Shown one piece after another: positions 53,261 to 62,000 of a DNA stretch of 64,000 nt. Where the stretch lies: positions 1-64,000 of the forward strand of contig CAWFOP010000019.1 of NCBI GenBank assembly GCA_963817465.1. The letters run 5' to 3'. The notes below the pieces were generated by a model that had not been told where the DNA came from, searched no databases, and saw only the letters and a program-made list of their open reading frames with translations. The position numbers were made by a program, and so were the translations under genes. The DNA is from CAMPKL01 sp963817465. Lineage in GTDB: Bacteria > Acidobacteriota > Terriglobia > Bryobacterales > UBA6623. Position 1 is the stretch's first letter; every line of letters starts with the position of its first letter.

Positions 53261-54874
53261 CTACTCAATAAACGTCACCTTGTTGATCTCCTTCAACGTC
53301 GTGACGCCGTCTTTGACGCGCTCGACCGCCGACTCTCTCAAGGTCGTCATGCCTTCCTCGCGCGCCGCGCGCATGATCTCCGACGACGGCTTGCGCGCCA
53401 GAATGAGCTCGCGAATGCGATCGCTCATGTCGAGCAGCTCGTGGATCGCCGTGCGGCCGCGAAAGCCGGTTCCCGAGCACTCGATGCAGCCTTCGCCTTC
53501 CGAGAACTCGAAGTCCGACCAGAGCGCGGGGTCGAGCGCCGACTCTTCGAGCAACTCGGCCGGGTAGCGCACCTTCACCTTGCAGTGCGCGCAGATCAGA
53601 CGCACCAGCCTCTGCGCCAGGATGCAGTTCAAGGCGGAGACGAAGTTGTACGCCTCGACGCCCATATTCAAGAAGCGTCCCAGCACGTCGACGACGTTGT
53701 TGGCGTGGACGGTGGTGAACACCAGGTGTCCGGTCAGCGCCGACTGGATGGCGATCTGCGCCGTCTCGGGGTCGCGGATCTCGCCGACCATGATCTTGTC
53801 GGGGTCATGGCGCAAGATCGAGCGCAACCCGCGCGCGAACGTCAGCCCCTTCTTCTCGTTGACGGGGATTTGCGTGATGCCGTGAAGCTGGTACTCGACC
53901 GGGTCCTCGATGGTGACGATCTTATCCTCGTCGGTCTTGATCTCGCTCAGCGCGGCGTAGAGCGTGGTCGTCTTACCCGAGCCGGTCGGTCCCGTGACCA
54001 GCACCATGCCGTAGGGCTCGCGGATGTAGCGCTCGAAGCGCCTCTGGTCGCCCGCGGAAAAGCCCACGACCTCGAGCGAGAGCTGCTTGAACTTCTCGCT
54101 CATCGACTCCTTGTCGAGCACGCGCAGCACGGCGTCCTCGCCGTGGACCGTCGGCATGATCGAGACGCGGAAGTCGATCTGGCGTCCCTTATAGCGCACC
54201 CGGAAGCGTCCGTCCTGCGGCACGCGGCGCTCGGCGATATCGAGCTCGCTCATCACCTTGATGCGCGAGATGATCGTCTCGTGCCATTCCTTCGAGATCG
54301 GCGGCATGGCATAGTGCAGCACGCCGTCGATGCGGTACTTGATGGCGACTTCCGCGCTGCGGGTCTCGATGTGAATGTCGGACGCGCGCCTCTCGAGCGC
54401 GTTGAAGATCGTCGTGTCGACGAGCTTGATGACCGGTGAGATGTCCGTGTCGCCGGTCAGCTTCTCGATCGACAGCGTCTCATCGGAGTCGTCGTCGCGC
54501 ACCACGTCGAGCACGAAGCCCTCGGTGACCTCTTCGAGCACGCGTTGCGACTGTTCGGTCTTCTTGAGCAGGTCGTTGATCTGCGCCAGCGTCGAAACCC
54601 GCACGCGCAGCTTCTTTTTGAGAAGCAGAGAGATCTCATCGAGGGCAGGGAGGCGGCGCGGGTCGGCGACCGCGATTTCGAGGGCCCCGTCGGCCTCGCG
54701 CAGCGGCACGAAGTTGTGCCGGAACATCAGCTCGACAGGGATCGACCGGAACAGATCGCTCTGGATGTGCTCGCGCGCAAGGTCCACGAACTCATAGCGG
54801 TAGCGGGCCGCTAGCTCGCGAGCTTCTTGCTCTTGCGCGTGGGGCGCGACAATGATGTCTTCGGGAGCCGCCAT
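53261..54874 (-). CDS. Type IV pilus/type II secretion assembly ATPase (PilB/GspE)
   Basis: This 537-residue hexameric cytoplasmic ATPase powers pilus or pseudopilus assembly. The N-terminal MshEN-like domain is ELAARYRYEFVDLAREHIQS. The ATPase core has Walker A VLVTGPTGSGKTTTLYAALS (around residue 295), an Asp box VTIEDPVEYQLHGITQIPVN, Walker B RHDPDKIMVGEIRDPETAQI and His box GHLVFTTVHANNVVDVLGRF. The zinc motif is made of CAHC and CIEC (RLICAHCKVKVRYP ... EGCIECSGTGFRGRTAIHEL). The tetracysteine is typical of PilB/GspE rather than PilT. It is followed by the PilM gene (69 bp). Confidence 0.95.
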   Translation of the reverse strand: MAAPEDIIVAPHAQEQEARELAARYRYEFVDLAREHIQSDLFRSIPVELMFRHNFVPLREADGALEIAVADPRRLPALDEISLLLKKKLRVRVSTLAQINDLLKKTEQSQRVLEEVTEGFVLDVVRDDDSDETLSIEKLTGDTDISPVIKLVDTTIFNALERRASDIHIETRSAEVAIKYRIDGVLHYAMPPISKEWHETIISRIKVMSELDIAERRVPQDGRFRVRYKGRQIDFRVSIMPTVHGEDAVLRVLDKESMSEKFKQLSLEVVGFSAGDQRRFERYIREPYGMVLVTGPTGSGKTTTLYAALSEIKTDEDKIVTIEDPVEYQLHGITQIPVNEKKGLTFARGLRSILRHDPDKIMVGEIRDPETAQIAIQSALTGHLVFTTVHANNVVDVLGRFLNMGVEAYNFVSALNCILAQRLVRLICAHCKVKVRYPAELLEESALDPALWSDFEFSEGEGCIECSGTGFRGRTAIHELLDMSDRIRELILARKPSSEIMRAAREEGMTTLRESAVERVKDGVTTLKEINKVTFIE

Positions 54875-54977
54875 GAAGCCGATTCGTGGAGAGAGAAACT
54901 CCCTCTAAAGCATACTGACGCGCGGCGAGGGCCTATCGTGCACACGAATTGCGCCCGCTCGGTCGAGTCCGGGAGGG

Positions 54978-56177
54978 TCAGGTTTGCATGTAGCGCCGCA
55001 GCTCGTCGGCCCGGTGGCTGTGCGCGTAGGCGGCCTCGGAGGCGATTTTGCCGTCGCGGACCAGTCGCGCCAGCGAATCTTCCATCATGACCATGCCTTC
55101 CGAGCGCCCCAGGCTGAGCTGGGAGCGCAGCAGGTGGTCCTCGCCGCGCCGGATCAGGTTGCTGACGGCGTTGTTGGCCATCAGCACCTCGACGGCCAGA
55201 TGACGGCGCGACCCGTCCCGCGCCGGCACGAGCTGCTGGGCGATAACGGCGGCGAGCCCGAGCGAGAGCTGCTGGCGGATCTGGTTCTGCTGATCGGCGG
55301 GAAAGCCGTCGACGACGCGCCCGATCGCGCGGATGGCGTCGTTGGTGTGGAGCGTCGCGAGCACGAGGTGACCGGTTTCGGCGGCGGTGATGGCGGCCGC
55401 CATGGTCTCGGCGTCGCGGATTTCGCCCAGCAGGATGACGTCCGGGCTTTGGCGCAGGATGCTGCGTAAGGCGCCGCCGAAGGTCTTGGCGTCGCGGCCG
55501 ATCTCGATCTGCTCGATTACGCAGCGGTCGTTGCTGTGGCGGTATTCGATGGGATCTTCGATCGTGACGACGTGGTGCGCATGGCGGCGGTTGATTAGGC
55601 CGATCAAGGCCGCGAGAGTGGTCGTCTTGCCCGAGCCGGCCGAGCCCGTGACCAGGATCAGGCCCTTCTTGCGGTCGGCCAATTGCTCGAGGTGCGGCGG
55701 CAGGCCAAGCCGGTCGATCGACGGGATCTGCTTGGGGAGCACCCGCAGGGCGACGCCCAGCGTCCCCTGCTGGAAGTGCAGATTGGCCCGGAAGCGACCG
55801 ATGTCTTCCCGAATGAACCCGAAATCGACCGACAGGTCATTCTTGAGCTGATTGCGGTATTGCGCCGTCAGCAACGGCGCCGCGAGCGCCCGAATGTCCG
55901 CGTCTTCGAGCACCGGTTGGACGCGAACCAAGGCGCCTTGGACCCGCAGGGTCAGCTCGCAGTCGGCGGTGAGGATGATGTCGGATGCGTCGCGTTCGAC
56001 CGCGTAGCGCAGGATCTTGTCGATGGCGCCGAAGTCGCGCGCAGCCGTCGCATCTTCGAGCTCGGCGCTCTCGAGATCCATCAGCGCCGGCGTCGGACTC
56101 GAGCCCTCGCCTTTGTCCGGGCGCGAGACGTTGAGCTGCCGCACCAAATCCTCGAGCTTGGGGTCGAACTGCGCCAT
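54978..56177 (-). CDS. pilT: Pilus retraction ATPase PilT-like
   Basis: This 399-residue cytoplasmic ATPase would disassemble pili for twitching motility. Walker A is LILVTGSAGSGKTTTLAALI (around residue 180), Asp box VTIEDPIEYRHSNDRCVIEQ, Walker B LRQSPDVILLGEIRDAETMA and His box GHLVLATLHTNDAIRAIGRV. There are no Cys pairs, as expected for PilT. The N-terminus has an extra 50 residues with an Asp/Glu-rich stretch before the PilT-like fold (LRYAVERDASDIILTADCEL). The typical AIRNLIRE motif is here MANNAVSNLIRRGEDHLLRS. It is six bases downstream of the M20 gene and about 100 bp upstream of the PilB-like gene. Confidence 0.9.
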   Translation of the reverse strand: MAQFDPKLEDLVRQLNVSRPDKGEGSSPTPALMDLESAELEDATAARDFGAIDKILRYAVERDASDIILTADCELTLRVQGALVRVQPVLEDADIRALAAPLLTAQYRNQLKNDLSVDFGFIREDIGRFRANLHFQQGTLGVALRVLPKQIPSIDRLGLPPHLEQLADRKKGLILVTGSAGSGKTTTLAALIGLINRRHAHHVVTIEDPIEYRHSNDRCVIEQIEIGRDAKTFGGALRSILRQSPDVILLGEIRDAETMAAAITAAETGHLVLATLHTNDAIRAIGRVVDGFPADQQNQIRQQLSLGLAAVIAQQLVPARDGSRRHLAVEVLMANNAVSNLIRRGEDHLLRSQLSLGRSEGMVMMEDSLARLVRDGKIASEAAYAHSHRADELRRYMQT

Positions 56178-56183
56178 CAGGAC

Positions 56184-57551
56184 CTACTCGCCTAGTATCT
56201 CCAGGTACCTGCCGACCGTCTCGATTCCCGCGTAGAAGTTGGGGATGTGGAACTTCTCATTCGGCGCGTGCAGGTTATCGTCCGGCAGGCCAAACCCCAT
56301 CAAGACCGGCGGAATGCCGGCGTCGTCGAAGTGGCCCACAACGGGAATCGAGCCCCCGCTGCGCATGTAGACGGTCTCCTTGCCGAAGGCCTCGCTCAGC
56401 GCTCGAGCGGCGGCTTGGACGAACGGATTGTCGGTGCTGACGACGGTCGCCGGCGCCGTCGCCATGATGCGCGTTTTCACGCGCGTCCCCTTCGGCGTCA
56501 ACGACGCGACATGCGCTTCATAGGCCTGGGCGATCTTGTCGGGATCCATCTCGGGCACGAGACGCATGCTGACCTTGGCCGTCGCCTTGGCCGGGATGAC
56601 GGTCTTGGCGCCGTCGCCGATGAATCCGCCGCGGATGCCGTGCACTTCCAGGGTCGGCCGCGCCCATAGCCGCTCCAGCGGACTGAAGCCGGGCTCGCCG
56701 GTCAGCTCGGTCGAGCCCACCTCGGCCTCGCGAAACTTCTCCGGGTCGAAGGGCAACGCCTTCCAGGCCTCCAGCTCGGCCGCGGTCGGCGCCTTCACGT
56801 CGTCGTAGAAGCCCGGAATCAAGATGCGCCCGGCAGGGTCCTTGAGGCCCGTGAGAATCTCGGCAATCGCCATCAACGGATTCGGCGCGGCGCCGCCGTA
56901 AATGCCTGAATGCAGATCGGTTTTGGCGGCGATGACCTCGATTTCGCTGTAGACCATGCCGCGGACTCCGGTGGTGATCGTGGGCAGGCCGGGAGCGAAC
57001 ATTTCCGTGTCGCACACCAGGGCGGCGTCTCCGCCCAGGTCGGCGGCGTGTTCGCTCAGGTAGCGGCGGATCATGCCCCCGTCGGTCTCCTCCTCACCCT
57101 CTATCAAGATCTTGACGTTGATCGGCGGCTTTCCGTGCACCGCCATATGACCTTCGAGGGCTTTGACGAGGAGCCACATCTGGCCTTTGTCGTCAACGGC
57201 GCCGCGGGCGTAGAGGTTGTCGCCGCGGACCTGCGGCTCGAAAGGCGGCGAAACCCATTCATCGAGCGGGTCCGGCGGCTGCACGTCGTAGTGGCCGTAG
57301 ACGATCAGCGTCGGCTTGTCCGGCGAGTCGAGCCACTCCGCGTACACGATCGGGTGGCCTTCCCCCTCGATCAGGCCGGCTTTGCGGAAACCCATGCGCT
57401 CGAGGTCGGCCCGCACGTATTCCGCCGCGCGGCGCACGTCGGCTTTGTGGCTGGGCTGCGAGCTGATGCTGGGGATCGTCAGCAGCTCCTGCAGTTGATC
57501 CAAGAAGCGCTTGCGGTTGTCGCGGTAGTAATCGAGCAGTTGGGGGTTCAT
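56184..57551 (-). CDS. M20-family metallopeptidase (dipeptidase/CNDP-type)
   Basis: This 455-residue zinc exopeptidase has the N-terminal MNPQLLDYYRDNRKRFLDQL. Zinc ligands are in KPTLIVYGHYDVQPPDPLDE (His, Asp), ARGAVDDKGQMWLLVKALEG (Asp), KILIEGEEETDGGMIRRYLS (Glu-Glu), AALVCDTEMFAPGLPTI (Asp) and PDDNLHAPNEKFHIPNFYAG (His). A dimerisation insert runs about residues 200-320. It has no signal peptide. It leads the pilus gene block with only six bases to PilT, so it may share its promoter, but a functional link is not obvious; a peptide-hydrolysing nutrient role is more likely. Confidence 0.92.
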   Translation of the reverse strand: MNPQLLDYYRDNRKRFLDQLQELLTIPSISSQPSHKADVRRAAEYVRADLERMGFRKAGLIEGEGHPIVYAEWLDSPDKPTLIVYGHYDVQPPDPLDEWVSPPFEPQVRGDNLYARGAVDDKGQMWLLVKALEGHMAVHGKPPINVKILIEGEEETDGGMIRRYLSEHAADLGGDAALVCDTEMFAPGLPTITTGVRGMVYSEIEVIAAKTDLHSGIYGGAAPNPLMAIAEILTGLKDPAGRILIPGFYDDVKAPTAAELEAWKALPFDPEKFREAEVGSTELTGEPGFSPLERLWARPTLEVHGIRGGFIGDGAKTVIPAKATAKVSMRLVPEMDPDKIAQAYEAHVASLTPKGTRVKTRIMATAPATVVSTDNPFVQAAARALSEAFGKETVYMRSGGSIPVVGHFDDAGIPPVLMGFGLPDDNLHAPNEKFHIPNFYAGIETVGRYLEILGE

Positions 57552-57637
57552 GACTTTCTCTCCACCTTAACCGAGCCGAGCCTCCGGCAGCGGGCGCCGA
57601 ATCCGCATACATTCGCCTCCCTGCGGTCGATAAGCGC

Positions 57638-57644
57638 AAGGAGG
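57638..57644 (+). promoter_or_regulatory. Strong Shine-Dalgarno site fixing a TTG start
   Basis: AAGGAGG (57638-57644) lies ten bases upstream of TTG 57655. It is the clearest ribosome-binding site near this gene and decides the rare start codon. Confidence 0.75.
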
Positions 57645-57654
57645 AGCCTCAATC

Positions 57655-58254
57655 TTGATCCGTGTCGGAGTCATTCACGACCAGACCGTCTTTCGCATTG
57701 GATTGGAACTGTTGATCGATGAGCAACCCGACATGCGCGCCGTCCCGGGAGCCGCGACGTCGTCGATAGCGCTGGAGTCGCTCGACGTGGCGGTGCTCGG
57801 CGGAGTGTACGGCGCGCCGGCGAATATCCGCGGAGTGCTCGAGCGCGCTCGCCGTGACGACGCTCCGGCGGTCGTCGCGCTGGTCGACGGCGTGGACGCG
57901 GATAAGGTCGAGGAGCGCCTGCGGGCCGGGGCCAAAGGCGTCATCGGATGCCAGGCCTCGCTGGTCTCGCTGACAGTGGCGATCCGGTCCGTCGCGGAGG
58001 GAGGAATCTGGCGCGATCCCAGGCTGCAGTCGATTGAGAAAGAACGGCCCCTGGGCTGGACCGACCTCACGCCCAGGGAGAGGCAGGTCGCCGGCTTGAT
58101 CGCCCAGGGGCGGCGCTACGAGCAGATCGCCGCGTCCCTCGGAATCAGCGGCCACACGGTGCGAAATCACTCTCGCCGAATCTTCGACAAGATGGACGTC
58201 TGCAACCGAGTGGAACTCGCGGCGGCCCTCGCCGACTCCATTCGCCGCAGGTAG
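57655..58254 (+). CDS. LuxR/NarL-type regulator with degenerate receiver domain
   Basis: This 199-residue DNA-binding regulator starts at TTG 57655. The receiver-like N-terminus (IRVGVIHDQTVFRIGLELLI) has the usual first strand and acidic residue. The phosphoacceptor position in ALESLDVAVLGGVYGAPANI has Gly where the Asp should be (DVxxLD in canonical proteins), so phosphorylation is unlikely. The conserved Lys is not evident either. The LuxR-type HTH is intact: DLTPRERQVAGLIAQGRRYE, QIAASLGISGHTVRNHSRRI and FDKMDVCNRVELAAALADSI. It may be a stand-alone regulator controlled by protein contact or ligand. It is divergent from the M20/pilus block with a 103-bp gap, so could regulate it. Confidence 0.88.
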   Translation: MIRVGVIHDQTVFRIGLELLIDEQPDMRAVPGAATSSIALESLDVAVLGGVYGAPANIRGVLERARRDDAPAVVALVDGVDADKVEERLRAGAKGVIGCQASLVSLTVAIRSVAEGGIWRDPRLQSIEKERPLGWTDLTPRERQVAGLIAQGRRYEQIAASLGISGHTVRNHSRRIFDKMDVCNRVELAAALADSIRRR

Positions 58255-58390
58255 CCGCGCCAAGCGGGCGCCGGTTCGCGTGGTAAGATTCCTGGTGTTC
58301 ATGGCATCCCTTGCGGCGTGATTCGGTCCGTTTCACCGCGGCTCACCGCTCCCCGCCTCGCCCGCCAGACTCGCCGCGATCGATTCGAAA

Positions 58391-59527
58391 ATGAAGTCGT
58401 TCATTGCAGTGTCGCTGTGCCTCGTCGCCTGCGCGACGACTCTGGCGGCCGAGGAGTTGGCGACCGGCTCGATGCTTGGTCCGCGCTACAAGCCGGAACG
58501 GTTTTACGTGCGCGTCGGACGCAGCGATTGGGCCGAGACGTACCGCGACAAGCCGTTCGTAAAAGACGCTCGCGGCAAGCTGCTGATGCTGCGGCTCGAC
58601 CAAGGCCTGTTTGACGACGAATGGCTCGAGAGCGCCGGTTTCGACCCCAAGGCCAACACCGCCGCTCTGATCGCCTCGCTCGACGCCTATAAGGCGTCCG
58701 GCGTGCTCGCCGTCGGCGTCAGCTTGCAGGGCGCCGACCCGCGCTACGGACCCGACATCGACCGGCGCAGCGGCGCGACCTACGGCGAGGGCAAGGGCAC
58801 GCTGGTCAGCGCCTTCGAGAAAGACGGTTCGCTCAAAAGCGCCTGGCTCGAACGCTTGGAGCTTTTGCTGCGCGCGGCGAATGAGAAAGGCCTGTTCGTC
58901 TGCTTGACGTACTTCCATCCGGCGCAGGACGAGGTGCTGGAGTCGCCGGAAGCCATCGTCGCGGCGGCGCGCAACATCACGCGCTGGCTGATCGAGAAGG
59001 GCTTTCGCAACGTGATCATCGACGTCGCGACGCAATGGGACGTTGAGGCCGAATGGGATCACCTGAGCTTCATCCCGCGCAATATCGCGAACCTGATTCG
59101 CGATGTGCGCGACCAGTTCAACGGCGCGGCGTTTTCGCTGCCCATCGGAGCGTCGACGGGGCCGGGGCTTTCCTATCCGGTGTCGCTGGCGCGCGCGTGC
59201 GACGTGGTGTTGGTGAGCGGCGCCGGCTTTCCTCCGGATCAACGCGTGAGGCGTCTGCGGCAGATGAACGAGTACGAGCGGCCGCTGCTGGTGACCGATC
59301 AAGACATCGACTCGGCTGATTTGAGAGCGGAGGCGCAATCGGCTTTTCGGGAGTCGAGCGGCTGGGCCTTCAGACCCGTGGCGCTGTCGCAGACGTTCCC
59401 GTTCGGCTATTCGCCGAGCAGCCCGCGCGCCGGTGCGGAAAAGCTGGCGGATGCGCTCTCGGAGATCGCCGAGACTGTGCTCAAACATCCCCCGCCGGCG
59501 GCGGACAACGTCTCGCGCGGCGAATAA
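58391..59527 (+). CDS. Secreted TIM-barrel-like (cellulase-fold) protein of unknown specificity
   Basis: The 378-residue product has a signal peptide MKSFIAVSLCLVACATTLAA with cleavage before EELAT. The mature part reads like a glycoside-hydrolase-type (beta/alpha)8 barrel: FDPKANTAALIASLDAYKAS, NEKGLFVCLTYFHPAQDEVL (a strand ending in Tyr-Phe-His), ARNITRWLIEKGFRNVIIDV and ATQWDVEAEWDHLSF (a strand with Trp-Asp and Glu). It has a late strand DVVLVSGAGFPPDQRV. Obvious catalytic Glu pairs of GH5 are not certain. The same pattern occurs in uncharacterised Bryobacterales proteins as far as I recall. Downstream lie two enolase-superfamily enzymes on the opposite strand. Confidence 0.6.
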   Translation: MKSFIAVSLCLVACATTLAAEELATGSMLGPRYKPERFYVRVGRSDWAETYRDKPFVKDARGKLLMLRLDQGLFDDEWLESAGFDPKANTAALIASLDAYKASGVLAVGVSLQGADPRYGPDIDRRSGATYGEGKGTLVSAFEKDGSLKSAWLERLELLLRAANEKGLFVCLTYFHPAQDEVLESPEAIVAAARNITRWLIEKGFRNVIIDVATQWDVEAEWDHLSFIPRNIANLIRDVRDQFNGAAFSLPIGASTGPGLSYPVSLARACDVVLVSGAGFPPDQRVRRLRQMNEYERPLLVTDQDIDSADLRAEAQSAFRESSGWAFRPVALSQTFPFGYSPSSPRAGAEKLADALSEIAETVLKHPPPAADNVSRGE

Positions 59528-59544
59528 GTACGGCGTCGTTCCAC

Positions 59545-59559
59545 TCGGGCGCGGCCCGA
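59545..59559. terminator. Short hairpin between convergent genes
   Basis: TCGGGC (59545-59550) pairs with GCCCGA (59554-59559) over a GCG loop, followed by 'aatta'. It occupies the 34-bp gap between the stops of the secreted protein and of the convergent dehydratase. A terminator role is plausible because of the position, not the T-run. Confidence 0.35.
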
Positions 59560-59561
59560 AA

Positions 59562-60857
59562 TTACGGCGAAGCGATCGAGCCGTCTTCCTGCAGCGGTAA
59601 GAGGACGAACGGCTTGGTGCCCTTGAACGGGTACTTCGCCAGCACCGCTTCGTTGACGTCGACGCCCAGGCCGGGCTTGTTTGACAGCGGGTAATAGCCG
59701 TCGACCATGCGCATCGCCGGGAAGCCCATGAATTCTTCCCAAAGACGATCTTTGCCGTCCGGCTCGACGCCCGAGCAGATCTCTTGCACCAGGAAGTTCG
59801 GCATCGCCGCGTCGCAATGGGTCGATGCGATCGCGCCGACCGGACCCTCGCAGGCGTGCGGCGCCATCAACACGCCCGAGGCCTCGGCCATCGAGGCGAC
59901 CTTCCACAGCGCACTGATGCCGCCGACGTGGTTCACGTCGGTTTGCAGGATGTCGACCACTTTTTGCTCGATGATTTCACGGCAGCCGTAGTGCGTGATC
60001 AGGCGTTCACCGGTCGCGATCGGCACCGACGTGCGGTCCGAGACGCGCTTCATCGCCTTGACGTTTTCCGGCGGGCACACCTCTTCGGCGAACATCAGGT
60101 TCAGCGACTCGACTTCCTTGCAGATCTGCACCGAGACGGTCGGACTCGGCTTGGCGTGGAAGTCGACGGCGATGTCGATCTTGTCGCCCATCACCTCGCG
60201 CAGCGTGTGCAGCTTGTCGACGGCTTCCTTGATGCGCGCGTGGGTGTCGAGCCACTCGTAGTAGCCGGGCAGCCCGGTCTTGAACGCCGTCACGCCGTAT
60301 TGCTCGGCGCGCTCACGAATAGCGGCGACCTGCTCGCGGTAAGGAGTATTGGGCGGCAAGACGTTGTTCAAGTGGTAATATCCGCGCACGCCGCGGTCGT
60401 CGAGCGGTCCGCCCAGCAGCTCGTGGACAGGCTTGCCGAGCACTTTGCCGCGGATGTCCCACAGCGCCTGATCGATGCCCGAGATCGCTGAGCCAAGCAC
60501 CGGCCCCGAGCGATAGAAGGCGTGGATATACATCGACTGCCAGTGGTGCTCGACCTGCATCGGGTCTTTGCCGATGATGGCGTAGCTCAAGTCGTCGACG
60601 GCCTGCATGGCCGAGGCGGCTTTGCCCTCGAGCGTCGCTTCGCCCCAGCCGACGACGCCCGCGTCGGTCTCGAGCTTGACGAAGATATGCGGCCGGTCGG
60701 ACGGGATCACGTCGCTGGTCACTCCGAAGGTCTTCACCTTGGTCACCTTCAAACGCGGCGACGACGGCAGCACGAGCGGCGCGGGCGCGGCGGCGGCGAA
60801 GGCGGGCGTCAGCGAGGCGCCGAGCAACGAGGCTTTCAACAGGTCTCTGCGGTTCAT
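59562..60857 (-). CDS. Exported mandelate racemase-like sugar-acid dehydratase (galactonate dehydratase-like)
   Basis: This 431-residue enzyme has a twin-arginine signal MNRRDLLKASLLGASLTPAF, uncommon for the enolase superfamily. The barrel carries the Mg ligands in KIDIAVDFHAKPSPTVSVQI (Asp), LMFAEEVCPPENVKAMKRVS (Glu) and VPIATGERLITHYGCREIIE (Glu). The general acid/base His is in VLMAPHACEGPVGAIASTHC. The capping domain includes ITPSDRPHIFVKLETDAGVV-like sequence (SDRPHIFVKLETDAGVVGWG). The layout and GER/APHACEGP motifs are like the D-galactonate dehydratase group. It is transcribed right after a divergent paralogue (15-bp gap). Confidence 0.9.
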   Translation of the reverse strand: MNRRDLLKASLLGASLTPAFAAAAPAPLVLPSSPRLKVTKVKTFGVTSDVIPSDRPHIFVKLETDAGVVGWGEATLEGKAASAMQAVDDLSYAIIGKDPMQVEHHWQSMYIHAFYRSGPVLGSAISGIDQALWDIRGKVLGKPVHELLGGPLDDRGVRGYYHLNNVLPPNTPYREQVAAIRERAEQYGVTAFKTGLPGYYEWLDTHARIKEAVDKLHTLREVMGDKIDIAVDFHAKPSPTVSVQICKEVESLNLMFAEEVCPPENVKAMKRVSDRTSVPIATGERLITHYGCREIIEQKVVDILQTDVNHVGGISALWKVASMAEASGVLMAPHACEGPVGAIASTHCDAAMPNFLVQEICSGVEPDGKDRLWEEFMGFPAMRMVDGYYPLSNKPGLGVDVNEAVLAKYPFKGTKPFVLLPLQEDGSIASP

Positions 60858-60872
60858 CGATCGTTCTCCTCG

Positions 60873-61955
60873 TTACGCGGCCACGGTGTGCGCTTCGAGC
60901 GCGGCCCGGTTGACTTCAATTCCCAGGCCCGGCTTTTCGAGCAATCGGAAGAAGCCCTCGGCCGGCTTCTCGTCCCAGCCGCCGGCGATCGCGCTGCGCG
61001 CCTTGCGGTCGGCTTCATTCATCGAAAACGGCGTCTCTTGGATGAACGAATTGGGCAGCGAGGCCGAGATGTGGACGCCCGCGGCAGTCCCGATCGGGCC
61101 GCCGCGATGGTAGGGCGCGACCGCGACGTAGTAGGTCTCGGCCAGCGCCGCCGCCTTGCGGATCGCCGTCACGCCGTTGAGCGCGATGTCGGGGCGCAGC
61201 ACGTCGATGCCGTCTTCGCGCAGCAGATCTTGAAAGCGGGAGTTTTCGGTGAAATGACGCCCGAAGCCCACCGGCGTGACGGTTCCCTTGGAGATCGTCG
61301 CCTGCGCGGCGGCGTTGAGGTCGCCGGTCGGTTCGTCGAGCCACAGCAGGTGGAAGCTCTCGACGCGGGCGGCGATCGAAGTCGCCTCGCCGGGGCTGAT
61401 ACGGCCGCCGCAGTCAAGGACGAAGTCGCAGTCTTGGCCGGCGGCGCGGCGCAGCTCGTCGAGCATGTCCCGAATGTCGGTGTAGAAAACGCGCCCGCGC
61501 TCCATGGTCTCGGGCACCTGCAGCGGGATCGAGAACGCCCGGTGTCCCGCACTCTTGGCGGCCAAAACGGCCTTGCGAAAGTCGTCGGTCGACTTGCCTT
61601 CGAGGACGGCCATGGCGCGCGCCTTCGTTCGCGTGGGCCCGCCGAGCACCTCGTAGAGCGGCGACTTAGCGGAGCGGCCGAGAATGTCGAGAATCGCGAT
61701 GTTGGCCGCCCCACGCGAGGCCGGCGAGGCGCCGCTGCGCTCGAGATCGCGATCGACGCGAACCGCGCGTTCCGGATTGGCGCCCAGCAGCGGCTGCAAT
61801 TCGCGTTTGAGCCGATCGACGGCCGTCCGCGGATCGGGCGCGGCGGGAGCTTCGCCGAAACCGGAGACCCCGCTGTCGGTGGAAATTTCGAGGACGGCGT
61901 ATTGCCGCCCGCCCGGCTCTTCGATGGCACGGGCTTGGATGTTGGTGACGACCAC
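60873..61955 (-). CDS. Enolase-superfamily paralogue with incomplete active site
   Basis: This 360-residue protein has the fold of the mandelate racemase family but lacks key residues. The strand that should bear KxK reads AGHRAFSIPLQVPETM. The first Mg ligand is present (DCDFVLDCGGRISPGEATSI), and the second (FHLLWLDEPTGDLNAAAQAT). The third, normally GGE, is GFGRHFTENSRFQDLLREDG. The general acid/base His region, YYVAVAPYHRGGPIGTAAGV, is kept. It starts at GTG 61953-61955. It has no signal peptide although the paired gene does. The sequence may be a neofunctionalised or inactive partner of the dehydratase at 59562-60857, since the two genes are 15 bp apart. Confidence 0.85.
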   Translation of the reverse strand: MVVTNIQARAIEEPGGRQYAVLEISTDSGVSGFGEAPAAPDPRTAVDRLKRELQPLLGANPERAVRVDRDLERSGASPASRGAANIAILDILGRSAKSPLYEVLGGPTRTKARAMAVLEGKSTDDFRKAVLAAKSAGHRAFSIPLQVPETMERGRVFYTDIRDMLDELRRAAGQDCDFVLDCGGRISPGEATSIAARVESFHLLWLDEPTGDLNAAAQATISKGTVTPVGFGRHFTENSRFQDLLREDGIDVLRPDIALNGVTAIRKAAALAETYYVAVAPYHRGGPIGTAAGVHISASLPNSFIQETPFSMNEADRKARSAIAGGWDEKPAEGFFRLLEKPGLGIEVNRAALEAHTVAA

Positions 61956-62000
61956 GTTTGTAAATCCTTAACCGCGCCTGATCCTACATGTTGACTGTGC

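Noticed and set aside
60522..61994. Plus-strand frame of 490 codons opposite the two enolase-superfamily genes
   Set aside because: It spans two real genes and their gap; the composition is that of a mirror frame.
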